From the NCBI RefSeq assembly GCF_028737205.1, contig NZ_JAQZAL010000018.1, positions 89,011-153,010 of the forward strand: DNA of 64,000 nt, given 5' to 3'. Both the position numbers and the translations under genes were made by a program. Under the pieces are notes generated by a model. The model made no database searches, had not been told where the DNA came from, and worked only from the letters and a program-made list of their open reading frames with translations. The DNA is from Actinomycetospora lutea (GTDB lineage: Bacteria > Actinomycetota > Actinomycetes > Mycobacteriales > Pseudonocardiaceae). Below, piece after piece: positions 35,087 through 44,123 of this stretch (positions within the stretch are counted from its first letter, which is position 1; each line of letters begins with the position of its first letter).

Positions 35087-37600
35087 GTGATCGTCCGTTT
35101 GGTCCTGGGGCTTGCCCTGACCCTCGTCGTGGTCGTCGTGGCCGCGCGTCGGGCCTGGTGGCTCTACACCCTGATCGCCTCCGGCCAGCCCGACGCGAAG
35201 CGTGCCGACGGTCTCGGCGCGCGCGTGCGGGCCCAGTTCGTGGAGGTGTTCGGGCAGCGCAAGCTGCTGCGCTGGTCGATCCCCGGCCTCGCCCACCTCT
35301 TCACGATGTGGGGCTTCATCATCCTGCTGACGGTCTACATCGAGGCCTACGGCGCCCTGTTCGTCGAGGACTTCCACATCCCGCTGATCGGGCGCTGGGC
35401 GGTCCTGGGCTTCCTGCAGGACTTCATCGCGATCATGGTGCTGATCTCGATCATCGCCTTCGCGATCATGCGCGTGCAGCAGGCCCCGGAACGCCGGGCC
35501 CGGACCTCCCGCTTCTACGGCAGCCACACCGGCGGTGCCTGGCTGATCCTGTTCCTGATCTTCAACGTCGTCTGGACGCTGTTCGCCTTCCGCGGCGCCT
35601 CCTCGGCGCTGGGCTACTTCCCGTACGACTCGGGCGCCTGGGCCTCGATCGGGGTCGGCGCACTGTTCTCCGGCATCCCGGTCGGCGTCCTCGAGGTCCT
35701 CGAGTCGGTCTTCCTGCTGCTGCACATCGGCGTCGCGCTGGGCTTCCTCATCGTGGTGCTCTACTCGAAGCACCTCCACATCTTCATCGCGCCGATCAAC
35801 GTCTCGGCCAAGCGCCTGCCCAAGGCACTGGGCCCCGTGCCGCCGATCGAGCACGAGGGCAAGCCGATCGACTTCGAGGACCCGCCCGAGGAGGCGTCCT
35901 TCGGCCGCGGCAAGATCGAGGACTTCACCTGGAAGGGCATGCTCGACTTCGCGACCTGCACCGAGTGCGGTCGCTGCCAGAGCCAGTGCCCGGCGTGGAA
36001 CACCGGCAAGCCGCTCTCGCCCAAGCTCCTGATCATGGACCTGCGCGACCACATGTTCGCGAAGGCGCCGTACATGCTCGGCAGCAAGGAGGTCGACGAG
36101 GGCGCGGCCACCCAGGACGGCACCACCAACGCGGGCGGGGCCGAGGTCGGCCACGGCCACGGCGTGCCCGAGTCGGGCTACGAGCGCCACCGCGGCACCG
36201 ACGTCCTGCAGGCCACACGCCCGCTGGTCGGCGACGCGGAGTCCCTCGGCGTCATCGACCCGGACGTCCTGTGGTCGTGCACCACGTGCGGCGCCTGCGT
36301 CGAGCAGTGCCCCGTCGACATCGAGCACGTCGACCACATCATCGACATGCGCCGCAACCAGGTCATGATCGAGTCGGAGTTCCCGGCCGAGCTCGGGGTG
36401 CTGTTCCGCAACCTCGAGAACAAGGGCAACCCCTGGGGCCAGAACAACTCCAGCCGCATGGACTGGGCGAAGGACCTGCCCTTCGAGGTGCCCGAGTTCG
36501 ACGGCGAGCTGCGCCCCGAGACCGAGTACCTGTTCTTCATCGGCTGCGCCGGCGCGTTCGACGACAACGCCAAGAAGACGGTGCGCGCCACCGCCGAGCT
36601 GCTGCACATCGCGGGCGTCGACTACGTCGTGCTCGGCAAGGAGGAGAGCTGCACCGGCGACCCGGCGCGGCGCTCGGGCAACGAGTTCCTCTTCCAGATG
36701 ATGGCCATGCAGACCAAGGAGATGCTCGACGCCGTCTTCGAGGGCCGCGAGCCGGGGACGCGCAAGATCGTCACCACCTGCCCGCACTGCATGAACACCC
36801 TGGGTCGCGAGTACCCGCAGCTCGAGGGGCACTACGAGGTCGTCCACCACACGCAGCTGCTCAACCAGCTCGTGCGCGAGAAGAAACTGGTGCCGGTGGC
36901 GCCGGAGTCCTCGCCGGTGCCGGCCGCGAAGAAGATCGACATCAACCCGGCGACCGGCCTGCAGTACCACGGTCCCCACTCCGACGGCACCGAGCGCGGG
37001 CTGATCCCGGCATCAGGGGAGCACGCCGAGAGGGGGCACGGGACGCCGGGGCACGACGGCGACCAGGCCGCGCCCGCCGCGGTGGCGCTCGCCGAGAAGG
37101 AGTCGACGAACGGGCACGCGGGGTCGAACGGGAACGGCCGCAAGACCGTGACCTACCACGACCCCTGCTACCTGGGCCGGCACAACGAGGTCTACAGCCC
37201 GCCCCGCGAGCTGGTCGAGGCCGCGGGCGCCGAGCTCAAGGAGATGCCCCGCCACGCCGACCGTGCCCTGTGCTGCGGCGCCGGGGGCGCGCGGATGTGG
37301 ATGGAGGAGCACATCGGCAAGCGCATCAACATGGAGCGCGTCGACGAGGCCATCTCCACCGAGACCGACACGATCGCCACCGGCTGCCCGTTCTGCCGCG
37401 TGATGCTCACCGACGGGCTCACCGAGCGCCAGAGCGAGGCCAAGGCCGTCGGCACCGAGGTCATGGACGTCTCGCAGATGCTCCTCGCGGCCGTGAAGCG
37501 CGGTCAGCCCACGGAGGGCGCGGAGACCGACGGTGTCGGCGACTCCGACCCCGACACCGCGGCCACCTCGGCCAACGTGCAGAACCCGGCGTCGGAGTAG
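35087..37600 (+). CDS. Membrane-bound Fe-S oxidoreductase, Rv0338c-like (CCG-domain)
   Basis: 837 aa. Five or six TM helices occupy the first 240 residues, resembling the NarI/HdrE-type cytochrome b subunit. Two [4Fe-4S] clusters follow: C291-x2-C-x2-C-x3-CP (CTECGRCQSQCP) and C398 (CTTCGACVEQCP). Two CCG modules follow (CPHCMNTLGREYP; then DPCYLGRHNEVY, CCGAGGARMW and TGCPFCRVML), separated by a low-complexity insert near 600-685. The family links membrane quinones to cytosolic redox carriers; the mycobacterial homologue Rv0338c is reported essential, electron partners unresolved. The GTG at 35087 has GGGGAGG upstream and leaves TM1 at the N-terminus. A strong hairpin ends the unit. Confidence 0.88.
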   Translation: MIVRLVLGLALTLVVVVVAARRAWWLYTLIASGQPDAKRADGLGARVRAQFVEVFGQRKLLRWSIPGLAHLFTMWGFIILLTVYIEAYGALFVEDFHIPLIGRWAVLGFLQDFIAIMVLISIIAFAIMRVQQAPERRARTSRFYGSHTGGAWLILFLIFNVVWTLFAFRGASSALGYFPYDSGAWASIGVGALFSGIPVGVLEVLESVFLLLHIGVALGFLIVVLYSKHLHIFIAPINVSAKRLPKALGPVPPIEHEGKPIDFEDPPEEASFGRGKIEDFTWKGMLDFATCTECGRCQSQCPAWNTGKPLSPKLLIMDLRDHMFAKAPYMLGSKEVDEGAATQDGTTNAGGAEVGHGHGVPESGYERHRGTDVLQATRPLVGDAESLGVIDPDVLWSCTTCGACVEQCPVDIEHVDHIIDMRRNQVMIESEFPAELGVLFRNLENKGNPWGQNNSSRMDWAKDLPFEVPEFDGELRPETEYLFFIGCAGAFDDNAKKTVRATAELLHIAGVDYVVLGKEESCTGDPARRSGNEFLFQMMAMQTKEMLDAVFEGREPGTRKIVTTCPHCMNTLGREYPQLEGHYEVVHHTQLLNQLVREKKLVPVAPESSPVPAAKKIDINPATGLQYHGPHSDGTERGLIPASGEHAERGHGTPGHDGDQAAPAAVALAEKESTNGHAGSNGNGRKTVTYHDPCYLGRHNEVYSPPRELVEAAGAELKEMPRHADRALCCGAGGARMWMEEHIGKRINMERVDEAISTETDTIATGCPFCRVMLTDGLTERQSEAKAVGTEVMDVSQMLLAAVKRGQPTEGAETDGVGDSDPDTAATSANVQNPASE

Positions 37601-37623
37601 CGGGGCCGCCCCTCCCGGACGAA

Positions 37624-37668
37624 CGAACGGCGCCCTCGCTGCTCCCGATGCAGCGAGGGCGCCGTTCG
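37624..37668. terminator. Hairpin terminator (repeat family)
   Basis: A perfect 19-bp inverted repeat (37624-37642 with 37650-37668) with a 7-nt loop begins 23 bp after the Fe-S gene stop. The arms begin CGAACGGCGCCCTCGCTG. Nearly the same arm occurs at 61773-61823 and, as a single arm inside a gene, at 418-445. Confidence 0.8.
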
Positions 37669-37730
37669 GTCTCCGGGGTCTGCTCCCATGCGCGCGACGT
37701 CCCCGGTCGCGGCGTCGGTAGGGTCCGCCC

Positions 37731-38321
37731 GTGCTGCTCTCCGACGGCGACATCCGCGCCGAGATCGCGGCCGGGCGTGTCGGCCTCGACCCGTTCGACG
37801 CGACGCTGCTGCAGCCCTCCAGCGTCGACCTGCGCCTCGACCGGCACTTCCGGACGTTCAACAACCACGCCTACACGCACATCGACCCGGCGACGCAGCA
37901 GGACGACCTGACACGCATGGTCGAGCCGGCGAGCGACGAGGCGTTCGTGCTGCACCCGGGCGAGTTCGTGCTCGGCTCCACCTACGAGGTGATCTCGCTG
38001 CCGGACGACGTGGCCGGGCGGTTGGAGGGCAAGTCGAGTCTGGGCCGTCTGGGGCTCTTGACCCACTCCACCGCCGGCTTCATCGACCCCGGGTTCTCCG
38101 GGCACGTGACGCTCGAGCTGTCGAACGTCGCGAACCTGCCGATCCGGCTCTGGCCCGGGATGAAGGTCGGGCAGCTGTGCCTGTTCCGGCTCTCGTCGCC
38201 CGCCGAGCACCCGTACGGGTCGCCGGTCTACGGCTCGCGCTACCAGGACCAGCGCGGGCCGACGCCGTCGCGCTCGTACGTCAACTTCCGGCGCGGCCTG
38301 CCCCCGGAGGACGGCTCCTAG
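37731..38321 (+). CDS. dcd: dCTP deaminase (probably bifunctional, dUMP-forming)
   Basis: 196 aa. The core motif [34 protein letters not shown] (near 99-133) contains the catalytic Glu and the trimer-interface residues. The N-terminus [22 protein letters not shown] is typical. Actinobacterial members such as M. tuberculosis Rv0321 convert dCTP to dUMP in one step, guarding against uracil in DNA. Start GTG 37731. The stop overlaps the convergent diguanylate cyclase gene by 4 bp. Proximity to a tRNA-Gly resembles mycobacterial order. Confidence 0.95.
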   Translation: MLLSDGDIRAEIAAGRVGLDPFDATLLQPSSVDLRLDRHFRTFNNHAYTHIDPATQQDDLTRMVEPASDEAFVLHPGEFVLGSTYEVISLPDDVAGRLEGKSSLGRLGLLTHSTAGFIDPGFSGHVTLELSNVANLPIRLWPGMKVGQLCLFRLSSPAEHPYGSPVYGSRYQDQRGPTPSRSYVNFRRGLPPEDGS

Positions 38322-40078
38322 TCGACGAGCCCGCCGGCGCGGTGCACGCGGTTGCGGCCGGCGTTCTTCGCCGAGTACAGCGCCCGGTCGGCCTCGCTGA
38401 GCAGGGCCTCGCCGTCGCCGGCGTGCTCGGGCAGCCCGGCGACGCCGAACGACGCGGTGACCAGCTGCTTGTCGCCGCGGCGGAAGTCCTCCTCGACGCG
38501 GACCCGCAGGCGCTCGGCGAGCTTGACCGCGTCGTCGGGCCCGCCGCGGGTGACGAGGACGGCGAACTCCTCGCCGCCGTAGCGGTAGGCGGTCTCGCCG
38601 TCGCGCATGGCCGTGCGCAGGGTGCTCGCGACCTCCTGGAGCACGACGTCGCCCTGCTGGTGGCCGTAGCGGTCGTTGAGCTCCTTGAAGTGGTCGAGGT
38701 CGAGCATGATCACCGACATCGGCGAGGAGTGCCGCTTGGCGTTGGCCACGGCCGAGTCGAGGTCCGCGCCCAACCGGCGCCGGTTGGCGAGCTGGGTGAG
38801 CGGGTCGAACTGCGAGAGGCGCTCGGTGGCCGCGTGCAGGCGGCTGGCCTCGATCGCCGAGCCGGACAGCGTCGCCAGCATCTCGACCGCGGACAGGCGC
38901 TGGCCGTCGACCTCGCCGTCGGGCGAGTCGTAGCACTCGAGGATGCCGATCACCCGCGCACCGACGACCAGCGGGACCGCGACCGCCGCGTCCTCGCCGG
39001 TGTCGGGGTCGCCGCGGGAGATCTGGCCGTAGCGCGCCGAGCGCCCGACGACGCCGACCCCGAGGTTGCAGTGGGTCTCCATCGGGGACACCGCGCCGCG
39101 GTCGGAGTCGTAGGCGAGCTCGAGGCCGTTGCCGTCCTCCTCGAGCAGCCACAGCAGCACCCGCCCGTCGGTGACGGCGACGGCGGCCTGGACCGTGGAG
39201 TCGATGACGTAGCGGGTGTTGAGACTGCCCGCGATCTCGCGGGTCATGATCAGGATGGTGCGCAGCCGGTCGGTCTGGGACTGCAGGCGCTCGGCCTGCG
39301 CCGCCGCTTCCTCCCGCTGCCGGCGCAGCGCGACGGTCATGTCCGCGAGGCCGTCGCGCAGGGCCACGAGCTCGGCCGACCCGTCGACCGGCTCCGGCGG
39401 CGTGAGCCGGCCCTCGCCGATCCCCCGGACCGACGCGAGCAGGCCGTCGACGGGGGTGACGACGTGGCGCTGCAGGCGCTGCCGGCCGCGCAGGGCGACC
39501 ACGAGCGTGCCGGCACCGATGAGCGCGATGAGGACGCCGATGACCCACTGGGCCGCGACCGCGCCGGCGTCGGCGCTCTCGATGGCGTCGAGGACGTCGA
39601 CGCGGGTCGCGTCCTTGCGGGCGCGGTAGTCGTCGAACAGCGCCGTGCCCTGCTTGAGGAAGGTCTCGGCGCCGCCGGGCGGCGGCAGGCGACGTGCCTG
39701 GTCGGCCCACTCGGTGCGCCAGCGCTGCTGGGCCAGGAGGAGGGCGAGGACGTCCTGGCGGAGCTGGGGCTCCTCGAGGAGGTTGACCATCTGGCTGTCG
39801 GCCGCCGCGAGCCGCGGGGCGGCGTCGGTGGCGCTGTCGGCGAAGAACCGGTCACCGGTCGCCAGGTAGCCCCGCAGCGAAGCGTCCATGTCGAGCATCG
39901 CCTGGTGCGAGTCCTCGAGCGCGAGGAGACCGTCCTGCAGGCGCTGGTCCGCGGGAGCCGTGACGGCCACCGACCAGACCAGCCGGAAGACGACGAGCAG
40001 CACGATGAGGAGGGCAGCGATCGACACCGTGAGGCCCAGTCGCTGGACCTCGTGGATCAGCCTCGGTGCTCGCCTCAC
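38318..40078 (-). CDS. Membrane diguanylate cyclase (CHASE3-like sensor, HAMP, GAF, GGDEF)
   Basis: 586 aa. TM1 lies at about 14-38. A periplasmic helical sensor of about 130 residues follows ([28 protein letters not shown]3-like), then TM2 at about 171-195, a HAMP-like linker, a short coiled coil and a GAF domain (about 255-400). The GGDEF domain has A-site GGEEF at 501-505. The autoinhibitory I-site, normally RxxD five residues before GGDEF, reads RDGE. The enzyme makes cyclic di-GMP from two GTP, here probably tuned by an extracytoplasmic cue and a GAF ligand. Start GTG 40078 with GGAGGG upstream. There is no partner phosphodiesterase nearby. Confidence 0.88.
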   Translation of the reverse strand: MRRAPRLIHEVQRLGLTVSIAALLIVLLVVFRLVWSVAVTAPADQRLQDGLLALEDSHQAMLDMDASLRGYLATGDRFFADSATDAAPRLAAADSQMVNLLEEPQLRQDVLALLLAQQRWRTEWADQARRLPPPGGAETFLKQGTALFDDYRARKDATRVDVLDAIESADAGAVAAQWVIGVLIALIGAGTLVVALRGRQRLQRHVVTPVDGLLASVRGIGEGRLTPPEPVDGSAELVALRDGLADMTVALRRQREEAAAQAERLQSQTDRLRTILIMTREIAGSLNTRYVIDSTVQAAVAVTDGRVLLWLLEEDGNGLELAYDSDRGAVSPMETHCNLGVGVVGRSARYGQISRGDPDTGEDAAVAVPLVVGARVIGILECYDSPDGEVDGQRLSAVEMLATLSGSAIEASRLHAATERLSQFDPLTQLANRRRLGADLDSAVANAKRHSSPMSVIMLDLDHFKELNDRYGHQQGDVVLQEVASTLRTAMRDGETAYRYGGEEFAVLVTRGGPDDAVKLAERLRVRVEEDFRRGDKQLVTASFGVAGLPEHAGDGEALLSEADRALYSAKNAGRNRVHRAGGLVD

Positions 40079-40183
40079 CGTCCCCCGCCCTCCTGGTGCG
40101 TCGTTTGTCCACCAGGACCATCAGGCTTGCGGTGCATGACGTTAGCCGGGACTGGGTAATTGCCTCTACTTTTCGTGCACCCT

Positions 40184-40200
40184 TCATCACTGAGTGATGA
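40184..40200. promoter_or_regulatory. Inverted repeat in AT-richer intergenic region
   Basis: TCATCAC-TGA-GTGATGA (7-bp arms) lies in the 156-bp gap between two same-strand genes: 35 bp beyond the stop of the gene at 40235 and 106 bp upstream of the diguanylate cyclase start. The stretch around it is less GC-rich. It may be an operator or part of the cyclase promoter. Confidence 0.35.
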
Positions 40201-40234
40201 TCTCGGGTCCGGTCGTCGCGCAGGGTGACCTTCG

Positions 40235-40807
40235 TCAGGCGGACAGCGTGCGGTGGGTCGGGAGGCGCACGACGCGCGGCCCGTGCCCCGGCTCGGGCCG
40301 CTCGCGGACGAGACGGTGCGCGGCGGCCGCCGCGCGCACGCGCTCCGGGGCGACGTCCGGCGCGCCCTGCGTGGCGAGGAGCGCGGCGATGGCCGCCTGG
40401 TTCGCGCGCTCGACGTCGGAGGCCCCGTCGACGGGCACCGCCACCACCGGCACCCCGCGCCACACCGCGACCTGGGTGGCCGCGAGCGCGGTGGACGACC
40501 CGCCGCGGACGAGCACGACCGACGGGGTGTCGTCGGCGACGAGGGCGTCGAGCCGCGGCAGCATCGTCGCCACCTCCGCCGCCGGCCCGGCGTCGGGCGT
40601 CTCGACGAGCAGCACGCGCCCGGCGAGGGCCCCGAGGTCGTCGAGCACCTCGTCGACCGCCATCGGGTCCGGCCCGGTGGCGACGAGGACGGGGCGCACC
40701 TCGGGGTCGCGCTCACCGAGCGGCGCGAGGGCGGTCGCGTCCTCCGCGGACGCGACGATGACGAACAGTTCCGGGAGGGTGCGCTCGTGCTGCTCACGGG
40801 CAGTCAT
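40235..40807 (-). CDS. Protein resembling the N-terminal half of WecB-type UDP-GlcNAc 2-epimerases
   Basis: 190 aa. The central segment PSVVLVRGGSSTALAATQVAVWRGVPVVAV parallels the family segment in which a GDTTSA-type loop precedes a helix and a VxHVEAG strand. An earlier RPVLVATGPDPMAVDEVLDDLG parallels the TGQHxxM region. Full-length WecB is about 370 aa, so this would be one lobe of a GT-B fold; the VEAGLRS active-site segment is changed to VPVDGASDVER. It is therefore probably not an active epimerase. ATG 40807 has GAGGAGGAGG upstream. The gene stands alone. The similarity is weak and the call tentative. Confidence 0.5.
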   Translation of the reverse strand: MTAREQHERTLPELFVIVASAEDATALAPLGERDPEVRPVLVATGPDPMAVDEVLDDLGALAGRVLLVETPDAGPAAEVATMLPRLDALVADDTPSVVLVRGGSSTALAATQVAVWRGVPVVAVPVDGASDVERANQAAIAALLATQGAPDVAPERVRAAAAAHRLVRERPEPGHGPRVVRLPTHRTLSA

Positions 40808-41078
40808 GGCGTCCTCCTCCTCGGGCGTCTCCGGTCCCATGTCGCTGACCAGCCAACACGACGCGCAGCCCCAACAGGAGTGCCTGTTCGCGGATCTACC
40901 CTGTCGACCTAACCGACGGTGACGCTGTGTGCCACCTGTTCGCACTCGACTCGTGATCGCACCGTGATCGAGCGGTGAACCACACGCCTGTGATTGCGCC
41001 CCGCGCCGGAGCGGACCACCCCGGATCAGCCCCTCGGCCCGGACAACGGGGCGCCGTGTAGGCTTCGGGCAAAGACGC

Positions 41079-41152
41079 GCGAGTGTAGTTCAATGGTAGA
41101 ACATCAGCTTCCCAAGCTGAGAACGCGGGTTCGATTCCCGTCACTCGCTCCA
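41079..41152 (+). tRNA. tRNA-Gly (anticodon CCC)
   Basis: A full cloverleaf can be folded: acceptor GCGAGTG/CACTCGC, D-arm GTTC..GAAC, anticodon stem TCAGC/GCTGA with loop TTCCCAA (anticodon CCC), T-arm CGGGTTCGATTCCCG, discriminator T and an encoded CCA. It reads GGG glycine codons. Confidence 0.95.
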
Positions 41153-41271
41153 CGCCTGTCATCGCAGGTCACCGGCCCGCTCACCGATCACCCGGGGGCG
41201 GGCCGCCGTCGTTCCCGGGGCCGTCGGGAACCCCGTTGCGGACTCCGCGGCGCCGCCACCACAGTGCGCGG

Positions 41272-41778
41272 GTGATCGTGCGACGCGAGCGTCCCGAGGA
41301 CGTCCCGGCGGTGCGCGCGGTGGTCGCCGCCGCGTTCGACGGCGGGGACGGCGTGATCCCCGTCGAGGTGGGCCTGCTCGACCGCCTCCGGGAGGACGTG
41401 GGCTGGATCCCACGGTTCTCGCTGGTGGCCGAGGACGCGGGCGAGCTCGTCGGGCACGTCGTCGCGACCCGCGGCCACGCCGGCGACGGGCCCGCCCTCG
41501 GCATCGGGCCGGTCGCGGTGCGCCCCGACCGGCAGGGGCGCGGCGTCGGCACGGCACTGCTGCACACGCTGCTCGGGGCCGCCGAGGCGCAGGACGAGGA
41601 GCTCGTCGTGCTCCTCGGCGAGCCCGCCTGGTACGGACGCTTCGGGTTCGTGCCGGCCGCGGACCTCGGTGTCGACGGCCCCGACCCGGCGTGGGGCGGG
41701 TACTTCCAGGCCCGCCGGTTCACGCCCACCGCGCCCCGGGGGGCGTTCCGCTACGCCGCGCCCTTCGACGACCTCTAG
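41272..41778 (+). CDS. GNAT-family N-acetyltransferase (YhbS-like)
   Basis: 168 aa. The acetyl-CoA loop reads VRPDRQGRGVGTALLHTLL (motif A, R/Q-x-x-G-x-G/A at about 83-90), followed by VVLLGEPAWYGRFGFVPA, the beta-bulge and C-terminal motif typical of the YhbS group. The GTG at 41272 is tentative, since no strong ribosome site is seen; an ATG at 41236 and a GTG at 41278 are in frame. It lies 120 bp after the tRNA and overlaps the convergent NTF2-like gene by 4 bp. The acceptor is unknown. Confidence 0.8.
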   Translation: MIVRRERPEDVPAVRAVVAAAFDGGDGVIPVEVGLLDRLREDVGWIPRFSLVAEDAGELVGHVVATRGHAGDGPALGIGPVAVRPDRQGRGVGTALLHTLLGAAEAQDEELVVLLGEPAWYGRFGFVPAADLGVDGPDPAWGGYFQARRFTPTAPRGAFRYAAPFDDL

Positions 41779-42170
41779 CCGCCGACCACCAGCGCCGCGA
41801 TGCGCGGACCGGCGGGACCGTCGGCGATGAGGTAGCTCGCGCGGAAGTCCGCGACCACGGTGGCGTCGGCGGCGAGACGCAGGAAGCGCCCCTCGTGGCG
41901 TGCGCAGCTGTCGTTGAGCAGCACCGTCGACGCGTCCTCGACGACGGTCCGGTCGAAACCGACGTGCCGCAGGCCCTCGACCTGCCCGCGGACCACGCCG
42001 ATCACCTGCTCGGTGTCGTGCAGCCAGCCGCTCGCGCCCGGGGCGCTGAGCAGCATCGGGACGCCGTAGAACTCGAGGATCGCCTCGACGTCGTCGCGGT
42101 CGCCGCGGCCGAGGGCGACGAACAGGTCGAGGTAGGCGTCGAACCACGCGGTGACGTCGAGGGTGTCCAC
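41775..42170 (-). CDS. NTF2/SnoaL-like small protein (DUF6841-like)
   Basis: 131 aa with an N-terminal helix (VTAWFDAYLDLFVALGRGD), the pattern ILEFYGVPMLLS, GLRHVGFDRT and a strand-rich C-terminus ending PRIAALVVGG. This resembles a widespread actinobacterial cone-fold family that I recall as DUF6841, of unknown activity. Start GTG 42170. It has no clear operon partner. It could be a small-molecule binder or isomerase-like enzyme, but no catalytic residues can be assigned. Confidence 0.65.
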   Translation of the reverse strand: MDTLDVTAWFDAYLDLFVALGRGDRDDVEAILEFYGVPMLLSAPGASGWLHDTEQVIGVVRGQVEGLRHVGFDRTVVEDASTVLLNDSCARHEGRFLRLAADATVVADFRASYLIADGPAGPRIAALVVGG

Positions 42171-42226
42171 GGGTCGGCATCCTGCCGCGCCGACCCCCCG
42201 GACGGGCGGCGATCACTCGGCGGCGA

Positions 42227-42709
42227 TCACTCGGCGGCGAGCAGCTCGTCCAGCTTCTCGTAGCCCTCGTTCACGCCCACCTCCATGCCGCTCGCGATCA
42301 TCCCGTCGCGGGCCTCCAGGGACTCGAAGAGCGAGAGCCCCTCGAGGCGGGTGCGCCCGTCGCCGAGGTCGATGAAGGTCATCGTCTCCAGGGTCACCGA
42401 GTCGGGGAAGCCCTCGTAGGTGAAGGTCTGGACGATGCGCTCGCTGGGCCGGACCTCGTGGAACGAGCCGAAGAACGTGTACTCCCCGCTGTCGTCGCGG
42501 TGGGTGTAGCGGTACGAGCCGCCGGTGCGGGCGTCGTAGGTGTCGATCTCCATCGTCAGGTCGCGCGGCCCGAGCCAGCGCTTGACGAGGTCGGGCTCGA
42601 CGTGCGCGCGGAAGACGTTCTCGCGCGGGGCGTCGAACTCGCGGGTGATGACGACGGTCGGGGCCTCGGGGTCGGCGGTGATGGTCGTCTCGCGGGTCGT
42701 GGTGCTCAT
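42227..42709 (-). CDS. SRPBCC/AHSA1-like domain protein
   Basis: 160 aa. The START-like helix-grip pattern is clear: VVITREFDAPRENVFRAHVEPDLVKRWLGPRDLTMEIDTYDARTGGSYRYTH, then FGSFHEVRPSERIVQTFTYEG and a C-terminal long helix (MEVGVNEGYEKLDELLA). Such proteins bind hydrophobic ligands. The start ATG overlaps the stop of the ArsR gene (TGATG at 42707-42711), a common fused-expression pair. The pair often controls or senses lipophilic compounds; no ligand can be named here. Confidence 0.85.
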   Translation of the reverse strand: MSTTTRETTITADPEAPTVVITREFDAPRENVFRAHVEPDLVKRWLGPRDLTMEIDTYDARTGGSYRYTHRDDSGEYTFFGSFHEVRPSERIVQTFTYEGFPDSVTLETMTFIDLGDGRTRLEGLSLFESLEARDGMIASGMEVGVNEGYEKLDELLAAE

Positions 42710-43077
42710 CAGGATGCTCCTCGTTCGCGGTCGGTCGGGGCTGGGTTCTGCTCGGTGTCCATCTCGGCGAGCACGTCGTCGAGACGGCGGTAGCGCTCCT
42801 CCGCCTGGCGCCGGTAGCGCTCGATCCACTTGGTCATCAGGTCGAAGACCTCCGCCTCGAGGTGGACCGGCCGGCGTTGCGCCTCGCGCGTGCGGGTGAC
42901 CAGCCCGGCCTCCTCCAGCACCTTGAGGTGCTTGGACACCGCCTGGACGCTGACGTCGTAGGGCTCGGCGAGCTCGTTGACCCCGGCGTCGGCATCGGCC
43001 AGGCGGGCCACCATGTCGCGCCGGATGGGATCGGCGAGGGCCGAGAACACCCGGGAGAGCTGGTCGTCCACGCTCAC
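42709..43077 (-). CDS. ArsR/SmtB-family winged-helix repressor
   Basis: 122 aa. The helix-turn-helix is VNELAEPYDVSVQAVSKHLKVLEEAGLVTR, followed by the wing REAQRRPVHLEA and a C-terminal helix. No CxC metal-binding pattern is present, so it belongs to the non-metal branch paired with SRPBCC proteins. A strong promoter, TTGAAC-N17-TATCGT, lies upstream with two copies of TCAACC-N4-GGTTGA, one on the -35 and one past the start site, predicting autorepression. The divergent alpha/beta hydrolase is likely to share control. Confidence 0.88.
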   Translation of the reverse strand: MSVDDQLSRVFSALADPIRRDMVARLADADAGVNELAEPYDVSVQAVSKHLKVLEEAGLVTRTREAQRRPVHLEAEVFDLMTKWIERYRRQAEERYRRLDDVLAEMDTEQNPAPTDRERGAS

Positions 43078-43088
43078 TCACTCCTTGC

Positions 43089-43150
43089 TCAACCTTGCGG
43101 TTGATGAGAACGATAGCGTCGAGCCGCCGCTTGTTCAACCCTCGGGTTGA
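43089..43150. promoter_or_regulatory. ArsR promoter with duplicated operator
   Basis: Palindromes TCAACCTTGCGGTTGA (43089-43104) and TCAACCCTCGGGTTGA (43135-43150) share perfect 6-bp arms with N4 spacers, centres 46 bp apart. On the minus strand, -35 TTGAAC (complement of 43133-43138) and -10 TATCGT (complement of 43110-43115) are 17 bp apart, so one operator covers the -35 and the other the start region. The right-hand operator also lies in the likely promoter of the hydrolase at 43176. Confidence 0.75.
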
Positions 43151-43175
43151 GTTAGCTGTGGGAGAGGATGGTGCC

Positions 43176-44123
43176 ATGACCCCAGGACCCGCGTCCCGGA
43201 TCGACCCCGAGCTCGCCACCGCGATCTCCCGCCTCGAGGCCGACGGCCGGCTGCCGCTGTGGCGCGCCGACGTGGCCGACGCGCGCCGGAACTACCGCGA
43301 GCTGGCGATGATCCGGCGCGGGGACGCCGCGGCGGTCGGCTCGGTGCACGACGACGTGGTGCCCGGGCAGGACGCCGACGTCGCCGTGCGCGTCTACGAG
43401 CCGGTCGGTGAGCAGCACGCGATCACCGTGGTCTGGCTGCACGGCGGCGGCTGGGTGCTCGGCGACCTCGACACCGCCGACGGCGCGGCCCGCCGGGTGT
43501 GCACCCACCTCGGGGCCACGGTGGTGTCGGTCGACTACCGGCTCGCCCCCGAGCACCCGCACCCCGCGCCCGTCACCGACGCGCACACCGCGCTGCGGTG
43601 GGCCGCCACGCTGCGGCCCTCGGACCGCCTCGTCGTCGGCGGCGACAGCGCCGGCGCCGGGCTCGCGGCCGGCGCGGCCCTGCTCGCCCGCGACTGGGGC
43701 CCGCGGCTCGACGCGCAGCTGCTGCTCTACCCCGGGCTCGACCCCACGATGAGCTCGCCGTCGATCACCGAGAACGCCGACGGCCCCTTCCTCACCCGCG
43801 CCGACCTGGACTGGTTCTGGGGGCACTACGTGCCCGGGCCCGGTCTGCGCGAGGACCCGGCGCTCGCGCCGCTGCGCGCCGCCGCCGAGCCCGGGGGCCT
43901 CGACGGGGTGGCGCCGGCCGTCGTCGCCACCGCCGAGCTCGACCCGCTGCGCGACGAGGGCCGGGCGTACGCGGACGCGCTGGAGGCGGCCGGCGTCGCG
44001 GTCCGCCGGCCCGAGGGCGCCGGGCTCGTCCACGGGTACTTCGGGCTGGCCGCCGCGTCGGCGGCCGCGGCGGCGGAGGGCGACCGCGCCCTCGACGCGC
44101 TCGGCGCCCTCCTCGGAGCCTGA
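43176..44123 (+). CDS. Alpha/beta hydrolase, hormone-sensitive-lipase family
   Basis: 315 aa. Oxyanion-hole motif HGGGW (about 89-93), nucleophile elbow GGDSAGAG (Ser near 160), acid Asp in ELDPLRDEG and catalytic His in LVHGYFGLA give a complete HSL-type triad. These cytosolic esterases hydrolyse short acyl esters or lipophilic lactones. ATG 43176 follows GGGAGAGG. It diverges from the ArsR-SRPBCC pair and shares their operator region, which suggests the repressor responds to a lipophilic ester or its product. Confidence 0.87.
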   Translation: MTPGPASRIDPELATAISRLEADGRLPLWRADVADARRNYRELAMIRRGDAAAVGSVHDDVVPGQDADVAVRVYEPVGEQHAITVVWLHGGGWVLGDLDTADGAARRVCTHLGATVVSVDYRLAPEHPHPAPVTDAHTALRWAATLRPSDRLVVGGDSAGAGLAAGAALLARDWGPRLDAQLLLYPGLDPTMSSPSITENADGPFLTRADLDWFWGHYVPGPGLREDPALAPLRAAAEPGGLDGVAPAVVATAELDPLRDEGRAYADALEAAGVAVRRPEGAGLVHGYFGLAAASAAAAAEGDRALDALGALLGA

